The notes under the pieces are model-generated. The model did no database searches. It saw nothing but the letters and a program-made list of their open reading frames with translations, and had not been told where the DNA came from. A stretch of DNA of 64,000 bases from Varroa destructor (Eukaryota > Arthropoda > Arachnida > Mesostigmata > Varroidae). Both the position numbers and the translations under genes were made by a program. Shown here one piece after another: positions 25,121-39,515 of the stretch (positions are counted from its first letter, which is position 1; each line of letters opens with the position of its first letter). The stretch covers positions 57,615,480 through 57,679,479 of the forward strand of contig NW_019211455.1 in assembly GCF_002443255.2 (NCBI RefSeq), in the 5' to 3' direction.

Positions 25121-28100
25121 TTCTGGAAGGGAAACAACTCAGTTTATTAGCACGAAAGCTGTCAACGAAGGGTTGACAGTTTTATTCTTTCTCTTCTCCG
25201 TTGGCTTCTGAAAATCAAATCTGGTGCAATGCATCACGTATTCATGTTCATAGAATTGATATTTGGCAGATTATAATTGTACAGAATACACTTGAAGGGA
25301 AGGTAGCGAAATACATGATGTACGTTAGTCGGTACCGTAAGGGCCCAGCCTTTACTGATTCTTTTTATGTTATTATTTGATTTTTGACGTAAACGTTTCA
25401 GTGAAGATGCGCTCGACCACAATGACCCCCAATTACAGTTTTGCTCATAAGATATCCAAGTGGCTCCCTGCCAGGCTACGGACCAACTCCTTCAACACCG
25501 ATACCATACGAAGACTTCTCAAGTTTTGTGCGATGAAAATCGTTTGTAGATGTTGCAACAATGGCGCGCACTGCACACGACAGCCACAATAAACGTATGG
25601 AGTCTTACTTTTTGGCAAATACGTTTAGTTTATAATGTTTTTTCGCGCTTTAGATAATCACCACGTCCTCTGGCAATTTACTTTTCGGCGATAGAAAAAC
25701 ACCTGTTTGTCTTGAAATGGTCGCTGAAAAAATCTGAAACAAAGATATAACTGTGAATTGTATAGGTGATTTTCCAATGAACGAAAAGTGCATTAAACCT
25801 ATACTTCTGTATATGTAGCAGCCCAGAAGTTTGCATTTCTTTCGACTCATTGATACTTCTATGAGTTTAAAGCAATCATGCATAAAAGGGTTTTAAACCG
25901 AGATGGTCACCTGGGCATATTGTTCTCGACGCTTCTAAAGCGATCGAAGTGTTTAGTCTTGAGTGTCTATTCTAGAATGAAGTTATTCCGTTGCACCCCA
26001 TTGATGTCATCCGGGGCTCTGTTTTAGCCGGCTGTCAGAGATTACCATTTCTTTTGTGATCCAGACAAATTTCAGAGCTGTCACTTGTTTGCCACTACGG
26101 GTAACATTGCAACATCGCCCACATTCGTACCGAATTGGCAACTAACTTCGCTCTTTGGACACGTTTTCATCCATTAGCCAGATTATCTGTTGACTATCTC
26201 CGCATATGTATAAAGAAACAGCAAACATAGGGCAAGATTTAATCTTTATCTGCGTAAAATTTCCCGTCGCCGCAGGCCAACATCAATTTACGGCGGTATC
26301 CGATTCTAACAGCAATGTAAGTAACAGCCCTAAGAGTCCCAACCCCCCTCCCCATGTTGTTACAGGTGCTGTTTATTACGATTGGCTAGTAGGGTCTGCA
26401 GCAACAGCAGCAGCTGCAGCTGCTACTTACTACCCCTGAATTGATCTTATATTTCACTAGATTGCCGTTCACATTCTGAATCGCTCGGCGATTGCGTAGA
26501 TTTGTCCCTTGTTGGTCATACAAATGTAATACAAGTACGTTCAGACCAAAGGGCTGTACCTAAATGGACGTAAAGTTTACTCTTTTTTAGCGCGCTAAGC
26601 TCTTTCATTGCGATTCCAGCATTCAAGTTGTTTTGCTAGCTGAATAATAAAGCCCGAGGGCGAATAAAGCCCTATTTGCTCCACCGACAGCAAGAACGAT
26701 GTTTTTTTTGCAAACGTCGAATTAACAAAGGACGTTAGACTCGAATAAAAGGACATAATATTGAATGAAACGATAAAGTTAATATACTAGTTAGGTACTC
26801 TTATTTACAAGGTTTGTGGAGGCCTTCACAGAGCTCTATCCAACTCCCGTCATAGCACCTCACCTACACACAAGAAAACCTTGTTTGGAAAAAAAAACAA
26901 ACGAATTTTTTAATGAAGCAATACATATGATATATGCAGACTCGCTTCGTGCTAGTCGTTCCTTCGTGATCCCTCGATTTAATTTGGGAAGGTAGTTTTG
27001 GGCCTGCTGTTACCGTATTTGCTGTCGGTTTTTTGACGAGACAGCAGAAATATCAGACACGACTCTGTTTACGAACCGATTGCCCGAGTATGTTATTTCT
27101 TGGTCGATACAAAAAAAGTTGCTCGATGATGTTCTCCTGTCAGGTCAATCATCCAGGATGAAATTCGACATTGATGATCCAATATTTGCTTTAGCATGTT
27201 TCGCCACTTGCATTAATTTGTATGTAGCATTCGCGCAAACATGATGACGGTGGCAGCCTTTATCTTCGCCATTTCAAGTATTATGATGCTATTGTACCAG
27301 ATTTGTGCTGCCCACCGCAGTCGCCGCTAGCGAAAAGCTGCGGTCGGTTTGAAGCTTCAGCTTCAATCGAAGAAGAAATCGTAACGGTTGACCGAGCCAG
27401 AGTAGCTAGATTTCAGCAACAGAAGGCAAATCGGATATGATGTATAGCGGGGTGACTGGGTGACGTTCCCCATCAACAACAAGAAAGCAATGCCAGCCCA
27501 GTTAACTTCACTTGTTGTGTACGTCTGTAACAACTATTACAACCACATTAACGATACCAAACTGATGTTACCTAAACCTAAAGTTCAAGTCTGTATTTGT
27601 GAATACGTGTTTGCGTACAAGTCTGCGTATATCGAGGCTGGACATCTGTATAGATACGTGAATCTTCGCAGGAGATTAACCCCAGTGGGAGCATCGATCG
27701 CTGTAAATCAGACGTTGAAGTAATCTCAAGAGAATTACACTTGTGATAAAATAGCAGTACCAAAACCCGTAACTGAAGCACAGTGAGGGAGTTAGGGTCA
27801 AGTCGGAAGTAGATTATGACAGCAGTACCATGTAAAGTATGCCGAAACTAGCGTTCATATGCGATGTGCATTGTATGCCCGGATTGTTTGCCCCGTTCGT
27901 TTGTAATCAACGCAATTACTACATTATTTCTCAGCACCCCACAATAATGCCTAATTTGGAAAATCGATATTTTATTATGAAGATAATTAGTTTTAAATGT
28001 GGTCATAAATATTCGACAAGGCGTCGAAAAATACCGTCTCCGATACATACGTTTTAACGCGACGATCGAACGATGCCAGGGTGAAGACGTCTAATATTAG

Positions 28101-29522
28101 TCAACTGCTAAAGACAGGAGTTAGATCAATTTGACCAACGATGGTAAAACAGTTTGTTCGAATTGCTCTAATTGTATTTGGTAATAATTTATCCAGCGCC
28201 TAGATTGGACTAGCCAAAATGTATGTAAAACTGCTTTTGGAGCTTAAAAATTCGGTATACAATGGTTTCCGTAGCACTAATTTATCCTTTTGTAAAGCCT
28301 TCATTTAGACGAGAATCTGGTAAATAATATACCGTAAATATCTATGGTATATGCATCCGAACGAGGTAGTCGACAGTGCTTCACTGGAGCCGTTCATCAA
28401 TTACGCTCGAGTCTACGTTTCAAGCTAATCTCTACTTAGAGCCCAATTTATTGTACAGTTCCATCGCTTACCCGTTGTTGTGTTTTTGTCTGAATCGTCG
28501 AGTTATTCCAGTGGTCCAACGATATTCTTGTTTACCTGCCCACTGAGTACGAATTTGGGATAATCATCCGATCTTAGTCATATTTGCTTGCAATCATCTC
28601 ATGATGATCAGGTCACGTGGACTTTGAAACAAATTTATTACGACACGAAGCAGTCGTCATAGGTGTTTGACTATTTCGTAAAGTCTGACCATCCGATATC
28701 GCGAACCTCTGGATTTCCTTCGCAGAGAGCTTTGCCAACAGGTAGATTAAAAATTTCCTTGGTGACTGAAGCGCCGAACTGGCATTCACAGCGGATAGCT
28801 TCAGCGTGGTATTGTAAGATTACAAATAAGGACTAAGCTCGCCTATAGCAAGACCGTAAAAACTTTGTGTACCGTTACGAAAGGCCTCTTAATTCTGCCT
28901 AGCTTAAATGCATGTAATGTAGTTATCTACTACATAAAAGAATGTCAAACTGCCGACTTAGTTGTATTAGGACAGTCCCCGGGAGCAACTATTAGAGCGC
29001 CCTTAACTTTCCTTAAAATCCCCGCTCAATGTATATATAAAGGCTGACATTGGACACAACAGATTGTCACGCTACTATATAACTCCATGAAAATTATCAG
29101 GTAGTGTCCTATTGAAGTCATGCATATAATATTACCTCAATGTAGTTGTATATAATATCATTTACAAGTAAGCTTTAATATTTAGAATCCGGCGCAGCAT
29201 CGTTATGAGTATTTGTCGACTTTTTTCTAAGACAAATGCGCATTCAAACATAAATAGTGTAAAAAAATCTCTCAGACATTGCATGCGGTACCATGCTGAA
29301 ATACTAATACCTTTTTTTGCTTCGTGTTGAAATACTCATCTATGTGTGAGAGAAATGTATTTTCTGTTTCTGTGTTGTCCTTTTGACATTGCCCGATACC
29401 ATCGTGCCTCTGAGCATGCTAACATATCTGTACAACGTAACTGAGTCAGTTTCGGCACCTGAAGCCGTTTGTCATAACATGTGATTAGAATGGAAATGAA
29501 ACTATCGAGCAAATGAAATTTC

Positions 29523-29545
29523 TATTATTATTATTATTATTATTA
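29523..29545. repeat. (ATT)n microsatellite
   Basis: About seven ATT units in an AT-rich stretch. Confidence 0.8.
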
Positions 29546-30810
29546 ACCAGTCAAAATCCGTAATTTCTAGTCGATAATATTAAACGTCATCTTTAGTAAG
29601 CGGCCCGAATAATTATTTTTTGGAAAATTTAAGTTTATTCATCTTGGTTAAATTAGCCGTACTCCAGGAACCCTGAAAATAGAGAAGCTATCAATGTTTG
29701 GACATAGGCCACCTAATATACAATAATAACAGATCGTACCATGTTATTGCCTGCCAGATAACCAGTCTACAATAACTAATTAATGAAGATCCGTATTAGA
29801 ACCAGTGACACAGGAACACATGATCAGCGAGGTTGTGCGTAGGTGCAACACGGGTAGCTATATACTTTTAATCGTATCTTCTTGTTCAGGTTCCGATACG
29901 GTATTAGCTCATTTGCTACCTCATAAATATGCATAAGATGAGCGCTCCAATTAAATCGTATGTAATTATGTAAGTGTATATAATTATATATATTCTAGCA
30001 CATTAGCGCTGCAAAGTCGCTTGACACGGTCAGAGTTTCAGTTCGGGCCGTCAGTTACCTTCTGTGAATTTTTTTACAGCTCTCAAGACTGACGACCGTG
30101 CGCGAACACACAAATAAATAATCAAATTGAGCCCTTGTGAATACAGGCTTAGCTACAACTGTAGAATAAAAAAGACGATCTTCTGATCTAGGTAAGGTCG
30201 CAACCTTCCTTCTATGTCCGGCAATCGATAATTGTCAATACATCGTTATTACAACAGCTCGATTTATTCCATAGCTTGAAATATCAGCACCGCGTTACTA
30301 CACCAAGTGTCGTTCGGATAAAGGTCATAGGTGTCACAGGACAATCTTGTGTAGAACCAGATAAGATTCAATCATAATATAGCTATGTCGTTGTATGCAT
30401 ATCTCACGAATTGTGGATGAAATTTTCTTTGCGTGTACCTGAGCCTTTTTGCAATGTACAACCGTTTTCGGGGCTGCTTTTTCAGAAAAAAAAAAAAATA
30501 CGCCCCTTCATATGACAGTTACAGCGAGGACAGAATGTAGCTGGAGATCGGTATGACCAATGAAGGTTCAACCTTCCATATCGCACTTTCATAGCAGTCC
30601 CGGGAGAGCCGTATTTCCTTTCAAATCAGACCCGACAGTTACCGGTATCAACTCAAACGAAGCGAGAAACATAAATGTCCTTTCGACCCGAACACAATGA
30701 GAATTGCGCTCACACGACGCCCACAATAGAAAAGGAAAGATTTCGGGAGACGTCAGCGCATAGAAAGACGAAATGAACGAAACGAGATCAATACTAAGGG
30801 AACAACTGTG

Positions 30811-30831
30811 AAAAAAAAAAAAAAAAAAAAA
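30811..30831. repeat. Poly(A) run
   Basis: About 21 consecutive A. I see no flanking target duplication or retroelement body, so it is scored as simple sequence. Confidence 0.7.
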
Positions 30832-33800
30832 GCGAAGCGGAAAACGTGTTATTTTGAGAGTGAGCGTTTGGTGAAGGAAGCCACGAACAGGGTCAAAGTT
30901 AGGTAGACAGGTTACGTTTTTAAGGCAAAAACGCATATGCTCGGAAACGTATTAAGTCGTTTTTTGTTTGGAAAAGCGGAAATCCAACAAAAAAACATGT
31001 ACCTTCCGTACGCGTAATAAGCAAGGAATAGAATAGACTATATAAAGTACAAGTCCTGCGATTTCAATATGTAATATGCAGGAAAAAGGATTGATGATAT
31101 TTTCCTTAAGCTCAGTTGAATCTAACGGAAATATTTGGCCTAATATATCTAATAGGTTTTGTATGACAATTTAAAATCTCATCTAAGTTCACGCAAGCTT
31201 CACCCAGGTTAAGTCACATAGCTATCCATTGTATTTTTCGTCACAAAGCTTTTTAGATGCGAAGATTGAGCGGGATGCGACTTGTACAATTCTCGCGAAG
31301 ACCGCCTGTTATAGATACTTCACAGGGTCACCAAGGCAGAGATCAGAAGTGCTAGATTTCCGTTCGCAATCAGACTCAGTCGCTCACTCTTTCGTAAATT
31401 TTGTCAGATAATACACTTGGCCGTTAATAAAATCACTCAAACGATCAGTGCGTGTGCGTAAAGAAGGTCAATATTATTGCTCTTTTCGTCCACTGGAAGC
31501 TATCTATATCCAGGTGTAAAATTGTCTCGGCGTGCATCTGGCCGAAACGTGAAAAGCACTCTTTTGGAGCTTCTATGAGCTTCTGTATACCACTCTATTT
31601 CATATAATAAATGATATCCTATGATAAAGCAGTCACTCGTTATGTTTCCAAAATAGTAAACTTTAGCGAGAAAACTTGAGTTAGAGGAGAAAAGCGTGCG
31701 CCTTTCTACTAGTAATGTCGGATTTGTTTTACATTTTCAACTTTAGGTTTCTTCAGGTACGAGATGCGTTCCTGCGTGTCTTCCATTATTAACTACAGCT
31801 ACTTCCACCGTAGAGATCCCATACATTCAATAATCCTACTTACAATGTAGCAATATACAATGATTTAATAAGCAGTTCGGTTTATCTCACCTCGCTTTTG
31901 ATGAAAACGATATATCATTACTATTGTTTTGCCTTCGTTGGACAACGTTCATGTCTTCAAGATGTAATGCGATAATGATTTCAGGTAAGATGGTGGTCGA
32001 AGGGAATTTTCTCATAATAAAAATATAAAGAATTTTAATTTTGATTTAGACTGAGGGAAAAATATTATGTCATGATTTCTTAGAACACGAATCAAGGCCG
32101 CAAAAGGGAAGCTGAAAAAGATCACTGAAATAAGAAGTGATAAGAAGTAAAATGGTGGACATGTCGCAATGCATTGCCGCTGCTTCATGATGGACAGAGG
32201 GAAGCTAAAATGAGATTACCTCGAGAAAATCCTGGTCAAGGAAGGCCCAAAAATAATTTAAAAAACTCAAAGAGCTCGAACAATATCAATAAAAAAAAAT
32301 AAGTGTAAGAGCAATGAAATTAAGAAGCTAGTTAAACGAAATGTATTGCAGACGTCCTTCCCCTTGTAGTCTCGGGACTTCTATATGAGACAAAAAGAAT
32401 CTAAGGCACCAACTAGCTGGTGCTTCGGTGCGAGTAATTCATCTTCTTCTACGTCTTCTCTAGCCCTTGTGGGTTTTGAGCAACGTTAAAACACGGATTC
32501 TATAATCATTTCCATATGCATCATTAACTGGGCGTTTTCGCCGGTAACTCAATGAGTTTTTCAAGTTTACATACCATACATAAGCATCGTTTGAAACTGC
32601 TAACTCCGAGAGTGAGACGAAGTATATCCATTCCCGGGCTCAACCCTAGAACACCACGTCTCATCAGGCAAACATGTGATTATTGCAATATCACGGGGAC
32701 AGCCATCATTTCTGGGAGGGATTTCTCCTGCCGTTGAGTCTTCGAAGTAATTTTGAGTCGCTGAAGTCTGGACTATGCTGTGATTTGTCTTGATAAAATG
32801 AATATGGTAATTGCTTCAAAAGTTGCGCGATTGATGGGGCTAATTGACTTATAGGAACACCACAAGGTAGGCACACAGTCTGCGATCTAAGTCTTGAAAC
32901 GGTCTAGGGTTATTTTATAAATAGCTTCAGTTCTGTTGCTTCAGTGGTAACTTATTCGAAGACAGAAGAATATTTGTATTTGATGTGGTTTTGTCACCTT
33001 CTGGGATAATTAAAGTCGTGATTGACCCAACTTACTATTACTTTATAGAATCGGTTTTGGGTTGTTGATATTTTGTAGTCTAAATGAAGTCGCCAATGTT
33101 TATGTTAAATGTCTAGGATAGTCAATCGATACCTTCCGTGACAAGGCAGCGGATACGGCTCATTATCTGTATCGCAAATCACTGCTCCTTCGTGCCGTTT
33201 TATTATATCGGCAGCACAGCTGACAGAGTTGGGTTAGTGAAATAGGTCGAAGTTGGCCGCCGAAGTCGAAACTAACAGAAGCCTCATAATTGGCTTCTGC
33301 GGCCATATTAACACTTCTGTACGTATCCATTATTGCCAGATGAAAATAGGAAGAAAATTGTATAGTATATGTGCCTGTCGGGGCTTATACTTCATATGTA
33401 AAATAATCCTAACACAAATCATAAGACAGCTTATGACTATTTTATGAATAACTAGATTTTTGGTAAAAAACAATAATAATAATAATAGCTTTGCGCTTGG
33501 CGATCAAAACTTCTATACCAATTTCAATTTTACGTGCTCAAATGTAAGTGATATGGCTCTGTTGATCCTCGTTGCTACATTAACAGAGAGACACCGATAT
33601 GCACTCACATTAATCAGTTTACGGAAGATTGAATAGTATGTACTTTTTATCCTGGGTTTTTTCGCTACCCAACGGCAGGATGTCTGGACAACCGCAAAGA
33701 AATCGCGTTGTTTCTTTATGATTTCAAATTTCATGGCCTTTGAGCCTCGGACATTAATGACTGTCTTTTAGGTAGGCCTTCACTGTGGTGTATGTAGCAT

Positions 33801-36585
33801 CTTTCAGCGGAACAATGCTGTCCATCGCTATGCTACAAATCATGGCCAGCGTTAGTCGCGACCACTATGGGTATTGCGCAAAAACTTTCACAGTCTTCCT
33901 TCTTCTTACGCTGTATCGAAAAGTCAGCCCCCTCAGTACTAATAGTCTCACCCGACGATATCTTTAATTGGCCTTTCCTGCAACGTTTTGAAGCAACGGT
34001 TTGCATGGGTCTTCAGCTAGCGCTGCCAACTCGTCGCTTCTCCTTGATTTTTTCCGGTTAGTCTATCCGCTTTGTTTCGATCATTTTGCAAATGTTTTTT
34101 TTTTTCGTCTGAGCGAGTTGTAGACGAATTTTTGATGGATGGAGGGAGGGAGGGGCGGGCAAAAGCGGTGGGCGGCTTGGGGGCTGTCGTGCCTGATGGT
34201 TTGCCGCTCCGATGGATCGTATGCCCACATAGCAGCATTAGCAGTGACCGCGCGCGCTCCTTGAATGACTGCAATGGCGCCGCTGGCACTGCAAAATTGG
34301 GTGAAGTATCGTACGTACTACAACGTTCTTTTCGATTGATCCGACAACAATGACAAAATTGTTACGATGATAATGATGGTTGCAATGCTAACGAAGTCAA
34401 TATGCATTGATTATTACATAACGGTGATCAGCAGCCGCAGAGCTGATAGGACAAATTGAAATAACCAGTACCGCAGAGCTGTCATTGAATGTGCTTTAAT
34501 CAACAATAGCCACAACATACAGAACCATAGTAGTTTATAGCCGTCACAATTCGTAGGTTAACTCGTCACTAGGAACGGTAATGCTAGAATAACGACAAGA
34601 CACGAAAGAAAATGGTGTCTGTGATCGGTTATCTGTATACGCCTAGCGTCAAGCGACCGTATGCAAATCAGAAGATTCGATCTCAGCTGCCAACTAGGTA
34701 GGAGCTCAACGACACAGGTTACGACTCCCAGCGTGGCGTCCTGTCGATAATATATAAAAATGTAAAGTAAATTATAACGTCAGAGACTGATGACTTTCAG
34801 CTTAGTTAATCAATAAAATACGTATATTCGGTTGCCATATACGGTCGCAAAAAATAGCGTCGTATTGACAGCGGCCTCTCTTAGAGTTGCCCGGTTGATT
34901 CGTTTGTGTACTCCTCTATGGTTACTGGCCATATTTATTTAACACGGTACAAGGACAGCGTGCGTGTATGTATCAACGCATATTATAAACACATACCCAA
35001 TACAGATTAATTAGATAGCCTACTTGGGTCGGCATTTCCTCTCTGTGGCGTGACGTCTCATAAAATCAGTTTTTGTGTATGTTTATGCCGTCATTAGCTA
35101 CGTCTCTTTCGGCCGAGACAACTAAAAATAATGCTTCGTTTGTCTATTCATCAAAAGTCGCCTGGACTTGTTTGTGTGATCGACTGAACACCAAAGTAAA
35201 AACAACGATCGCTGCTGCAGGAGTAAAAAAGGGCTACGGCTTGACTCCTGCTCATACGCACGCAGATACGCGCATCGCAAAGACACGCATATGTTATTCT
35301 ATAGATAACAAAAGTATAGATAATTCAGCATAGTAGAAAGCCGGTGCTATTCACCATAGACACGTCAATATAGGTGAGTTACACTTTATTCTTACGTTAC
35401 GTGAAAGCTAATTACTTTGTTTGTGGATGTCTTTCGACACGATTCTGCTATATATAATTAGCGGTGTCCCTTCCGACAGTCCACCTTGGAAGACAATCTA
35501 GACAGCTCTGCTCCTTGGAAGTTGGCCTAGCCGTTGTGTCGCATCAAAGGTAAAATGAAATTTTTTATAGTTGACCCTTAGCCTATTTGTACAATAGGTC
35601 GTCAGAAAAGATTGACTTTGTCTGATGTTGTTAATTTCATTATGACATTTCCATCAGCTTTCGTTTAAATGATTCTTTCACCAGGCGCGCGCGCCCTAAA
35701 AAACTGTCATTTCTTTCATAATGGCAGCCTTTCCGCGGAGTTGGCCTAATGGGGCTGGCTTATAGGACCTAGGCTGCGTCACCAAAAATTATATCACACG
35801 TTTTGCGCGCCATGCAATACGTATCACTTGCATTCGGATCCATTATTACCACAGAAGCATACTAAAGCTAGATTTCACTATTAAACAGCATTTTGCGTGG
35901 CGATTTGTGTTCGGCGCACGTAATTTCTTCCCCTCGGCAAATTTTACGTTTGCGCAAACGTAAACCCCAGCCAGACACCCCCCACACACGCAAACAAATG
36001 ATGTGAATGTATTGCTGCCCGCTCGTAGGAATTGGATCAGCGGCTCGTAAGAAGAAAACTGGGGGACTGGCACGTCGTTGTTGCTGGTAGGATTGCTCGG
36101 TCGATTTCATATTAGAGCGGAGCGGAGCGGAGCGAAGCTACGGTTTCTCTCCGTGGATGGGTGGATGGATGGATAAATTGTTGTGTTGCCGAACCGTAGT
36201 CGCAGCTGTGTAATAGCGATGGCGGTAGCGATCTTAGCAGTGGTCATTGTCGTAGCAAAGGTAGAAATAACCGCCGTCAGGGGCAGCTAACGTTGTGTTC
36301 TAGCCGCGGCATCAGATGATATATTTTCAAGGGAACACACAAAAGAAAGATAAAAAACGATCTGTGTGCGCTGACCCGCTGGCTGCCAATTCGGTGTGCT
36401 GTTGACCAGCTATTGAGGCGCCGATTCGTCGGATCGGTTGTAACTGGAGGTTTTGTCGGAAGAGAAGAATAGGGCGAAGGGAACGATTTTTAATAAGTAG
36501 CCAAAATTTGTATGAATGCGCAAATCGGCTGACACCTGCTGTCGCATCGAGCGCCCTTCAGCCATCCGAAACTCAATAGCATACG

Positions 36586-36586
<1 letters not shown>

Positions 36587-36637
<51 letters not shown>
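36587..36637. repeat. (TA)n microsatellite, longest in the window
   Basis: About 51 bases of uninterrupted TA repeat. Confidence 0.9.
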
Positions 36638-36639
<2 letters not shown>

Positions 36640-37811
36640 AATTGACAGTGGTTCTTGATAAAGTTTACGCCGTGCAGGGCTAGGGGGTCGGGGCAGTACT
36701 ATCTGAAAAGTGTATGCGATATAGTGTCAGTTTTAAGTGTCTGGTTGGCGGCCATATTTTTCAATCGGTGGACACGCCATTGTAGCAACAGCAACAGCAA
36801 GGAATCATTAGGTTATATCTTCTTGAGCAGGCTGTACCCCATTAAACACCAAAAACGTTACGCTATCGCAGTCATCTGTGTATTGCAGCTGGTAGAGATT
36901 AGAACTACCTCCTAGGTTACGACAACCTTTAACGTTTTCTCCATCGTCCATCCGCTTCACTATATATTAGTTAATCTATTATTGCCAACATGACGACGTT
37001 GACGCGTACTCGTTTTCTTTTGCTAGTTATTTGTTTTCTTTTTTTTAAATGTTATAACGGCTGATGTGCTGGGAACAGGACACGCGCGTCGTACTTGCAG
37101 TGCCACTGGTATTATTTATTACTTTCATTATTATTTGTTCCTAATGCTAATTCATGTTGTTAGATTTCGTCGTCATCTCTGTCTCAGCCAAGCTAACCTA
37201 AAGGAACATGGCTGCCGATCGCGCGGCGTTCAGTTGCCGTAAAACATACGAGAAGTTCATTTGATTTAGCGAGACGACGGAGTGGCAAATTTCCGAGAGG
37301 TAACAAGGAAAAAGTGCCCGGGGGCAACGTGACGTCGGCGAAAAACAAATACCTTGCGTACGTATAGCACAACCGCCGCCAGTACTACTACTGCTATTAC
37401 TTCTACGAACACAAATGTCAACAAAGCATTGTGCTTGTTTCGAATAATGTTCTGCTAATAACATTCACACGCACGTCCAGCAGTAACTAGCATTTACTTA
37501 AACGGAAGCGTACAACAGCGAATATTGAATAGAACAAATGGAAATGAAGACACTTCATTGATTCTCTTACTACTGCCTGCACATAGTCGAATCTTTGAAT
37601 CGTAGAGGGTAGGTGATATACAAAAGATAAGAATTTACGTATGCCTTTCGGCCTGTAGCAAGCCAAACCGATCAATAGGTAGGTGTTAGTGGCACTTGTC
37701 CCTAACCAGAAGAAGCACACGTCTCAGACGGACATGCATAGGTTCAAAGGCACAAAAGGCATATATATACGCCAGGATAAACATAGGACACAACGAACAC
37801 TTGTCGAATGA

Positions 37812-38045
37812 CTATTGATCGTACAGCTTCCGGTTGCTTCCAGCTAATTTTGAGCGCTTCTTAAACAGCGTCATAGCATCAACCAAAAAAAGCAGTACTT
37901 CCGCAAATAGCCTCGGCAGCATGTTCAACGAAAACAAAAAGAACGCAATGGTCATAACAATTATAATAGGCACACAAACAATGCACACAGACGGCTTCAC
38001 TTTCACCGGGTACAGATAGACACCCTCACGTGCGGGCAGGGACAC
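37812..38045 (-). CDS. Possible small membrane protein or terminal exon (unrecognised)
   Basis: A 77-codon open frame with a strongly hydrophobic middle (VCIVCVPIIIVMTIAFFLF, then AEVLLFLVDAM), suggesting two membrane segments. A basic tail follows (FKKRSKLAGSNRK). The mixed codon choice and balanced composition look more protein-like than neighbouring chance frames. It lies about 800 bases downstream of copy 3. I recognise no family and see no promoter or clear splice acceptor, so it may be a chance frame. Confidence 0.2.
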   Translation of the reverse strand: MSLPAREGVYLYPVKVKPSVCIVCVPIIIVMTIAFFLFSLNMLPRLFAEVLLFLVDAMTLFKKRSKLAGSNRKLYDQ

Positions 38046-38701
38046 ACTTCAAAGCAATAATCATTAGAAGCTTAATCACAATAGTTAAACAATGACATTA
38101 ATAAAAACGTTAGCACAAACATCTTGTGTTTTTTTCGATGCAGACATTTATTACGAAATACATTACGCTCACTATGAGACTATATACAGTTACAACAGTA
38201 TTTACATGATTTGGACTATTTGGTTGGCGTACAGTTGAATCCAGCAACCGTAACATAAATGAAATGACCGCCATTTCTTATTTATTATGATATTTCTTTC
38301 GCGTTTGATTTTTTCTATCTTTATCTGTTTGGTCTATCGATGTTGGACGGCATATCTCTATGATCTCGTTTCGATATTCATTCCCGTTCGTATGGTTGGT
38401 TTCACTTTTGACATTATGGTGTTTCTCCGTCTGTAGGTTTCAACTTCGATGTGGTAGGACGTAGCTTAGGGTTCCTACTGATTTTGAAGGACATAGGTGA
38501 AAGACATCGTTTACGTTGATTCTCCTTGCTTCCCTACTTCTCGTCAGGACAATCCTGATGTAACATAAATTCATCCCATTAAGGACATCGCGCACACGCC
38601 ACGCCACTTAATTCGAGGGTAAATTCCGGTGCGGAAGCGCGCGATTCGTGCACCAACGATCTCATTGTACTTTCGCAAGCAGTCATAGGAGGATTTTGGA
38701 G

Positions 38702-38719
38702 AAGGGGCACGTGCCCCTT
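38702..38719. repeat. 18-bp palindrome centred on CACGTG
   Basis: AAGGGGCACGTGCCCCTT is perfectly palindromic and contains a canonical CACGTG E-box. It lies about 120 bases downstream of the copy 3 stop codon. Confidence 0.7.
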
Positions 38720-38834
38720 TTTTGGCGGTTTGATACTCGTTAGTGCATAGTACATATTGGCAGTAAATAATCCGCATATTATCGTTATTGTCGTGTTTCG
38801 TTTCCCATTAGACGTGATGCTTCTCACAAGCAGT

Positions 38835-39416
38835 TTACCATCCGTGATGCTCAATCTTCTTCTTCTTAATGTAAACGGGTACTCCAACCTCAACGGGCTT
38901 CTTGACAATGACCTCCTTGAAGACGGGCACTTTCACTGGGACGGCAATTGGTTTAGGCACCTTGATGATCTTGTGCACTGGCACGGGAATAAATTTGGGC
39001 ACCTTGACAGGCACGGGAACGTGCTTCACGACAGGGACGGGGACGTGCTTGTAGACGGGCACTGGGACATGCTTGTAAACGGGCACAGGCACCGGGACTG
39101 GCACATGATGTGGGACAGGGACCGGCTTTGGCACTGGCACGACCTTCGGCACGTGCACGATCTTCGGGATCTTCTTTACCACTGGCACCTTAACGGGCAC
39201 CGGCACTGGCTTAGGTACATGGATGAGATGTGGAATCGGTACGTACTTGTGCACAGGGAACGGTTTCGGCACTGGGATGGGCTTGGGCACAGGCACAATC
39301 TTGTGCACGTACTTAACCACTTCATGCACGTGGCCGTGCGGCTCCCAGCCGTGGCCACCAGCGTGCGCCACTGCAGTGGCGCCAACAAGCGCCAAGAGTC
39401 CGCCGAAGACCCTCAT
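38835..39416 (-). CDS. Secreted Val/Pro-repeat cuticle-like protein with HGW ends (family copy 3)
   Basis: Encodes 193 residues in one exon. Residues 1-19 (MRVFGGLLALVGATAVAHA) are a signal peptide. The start is this Met, not the one 22 codons upstream, because the initiator at 39483 lies between the signal-peptide Met and the distal end of the frame. The mature protein begins GGHGWEPHGH (20-29) and continues VHEVVKYVHKIV (30-41). Val-Pro repeats then run to about residue 171, including tandem VPVPVYKH units. The last 22 residues are Lys-rich and end EHHGW. It is nearly colinear with copy 2, differing mainly by conservative changes, so the two are probably a recent duplication. There is no Cys anywhere. 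Inferred role: secreted structural (cuticle-like) protein. Confidence 0.92.
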   Translation of the reverse strand: MRVFGGLLALVGATAVAHAGGHGWEPHGHVHEVVKYVHKIVPVPKPIPVPKPFPVHKYVPIPHLIHVPKPVPVPVKVPVVKKIPKIVHVPKVVPVPKPVPVPHHVPVPVPVPVYKHVPVPVYKHVPVPVVKHVPVPVKVPKFIPVPVHKIIKVPKPIAVPVKVPVFKEVIVKKPVEVGVPVYIKKKKIEHHGW

Positions 39417-39480
39417 GATGGCTGTCCGGTTTATCCGTTGTATCCGACGGTCGACAAGGTACACACACAACACACTGCAC

Positions 39481-39515
39481 ACTGATCTGGCACCAGTTGC
39501 CCGGTCCGTTAAATA
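39481..39515 (-). promoter_or_regulatory. TATA + initiator core promoter of copy 3
   Basis: Minus-strand TATTTAA (39515-39509) is followed by TCAGT (39485-39481), whose A at 39483 lies 32 bases from the box start. This gives a predicted 67-base 5' UTR with no need for an intron. Confidence 0.65.

Larger units (their letters stand above)
25121..37811. other. Long gene-free interval
   Basis: About 12.7 kb, mostly AT-rich, with no family copy, transposase, reverse transcriptase or RNA gene recognised. It contains simple repeats and one CAG|GTAAG junction at 31982-31989. Confidence 0.5.

Noticed and set aside
30811..30831. Poly(A) tail of a retroelement
   Set aside because: No element body, no second-strand signals and no target duplication were seen around it.
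38757..39485. 242-codon plus-strand frame (and its counterparts opposite the other copies) as separate genes
   Set aside because: They are antisense shadows of the Val/Pro-repeat genes. The signal peptides, promoters and paralog conservation all lie on the minus strand.
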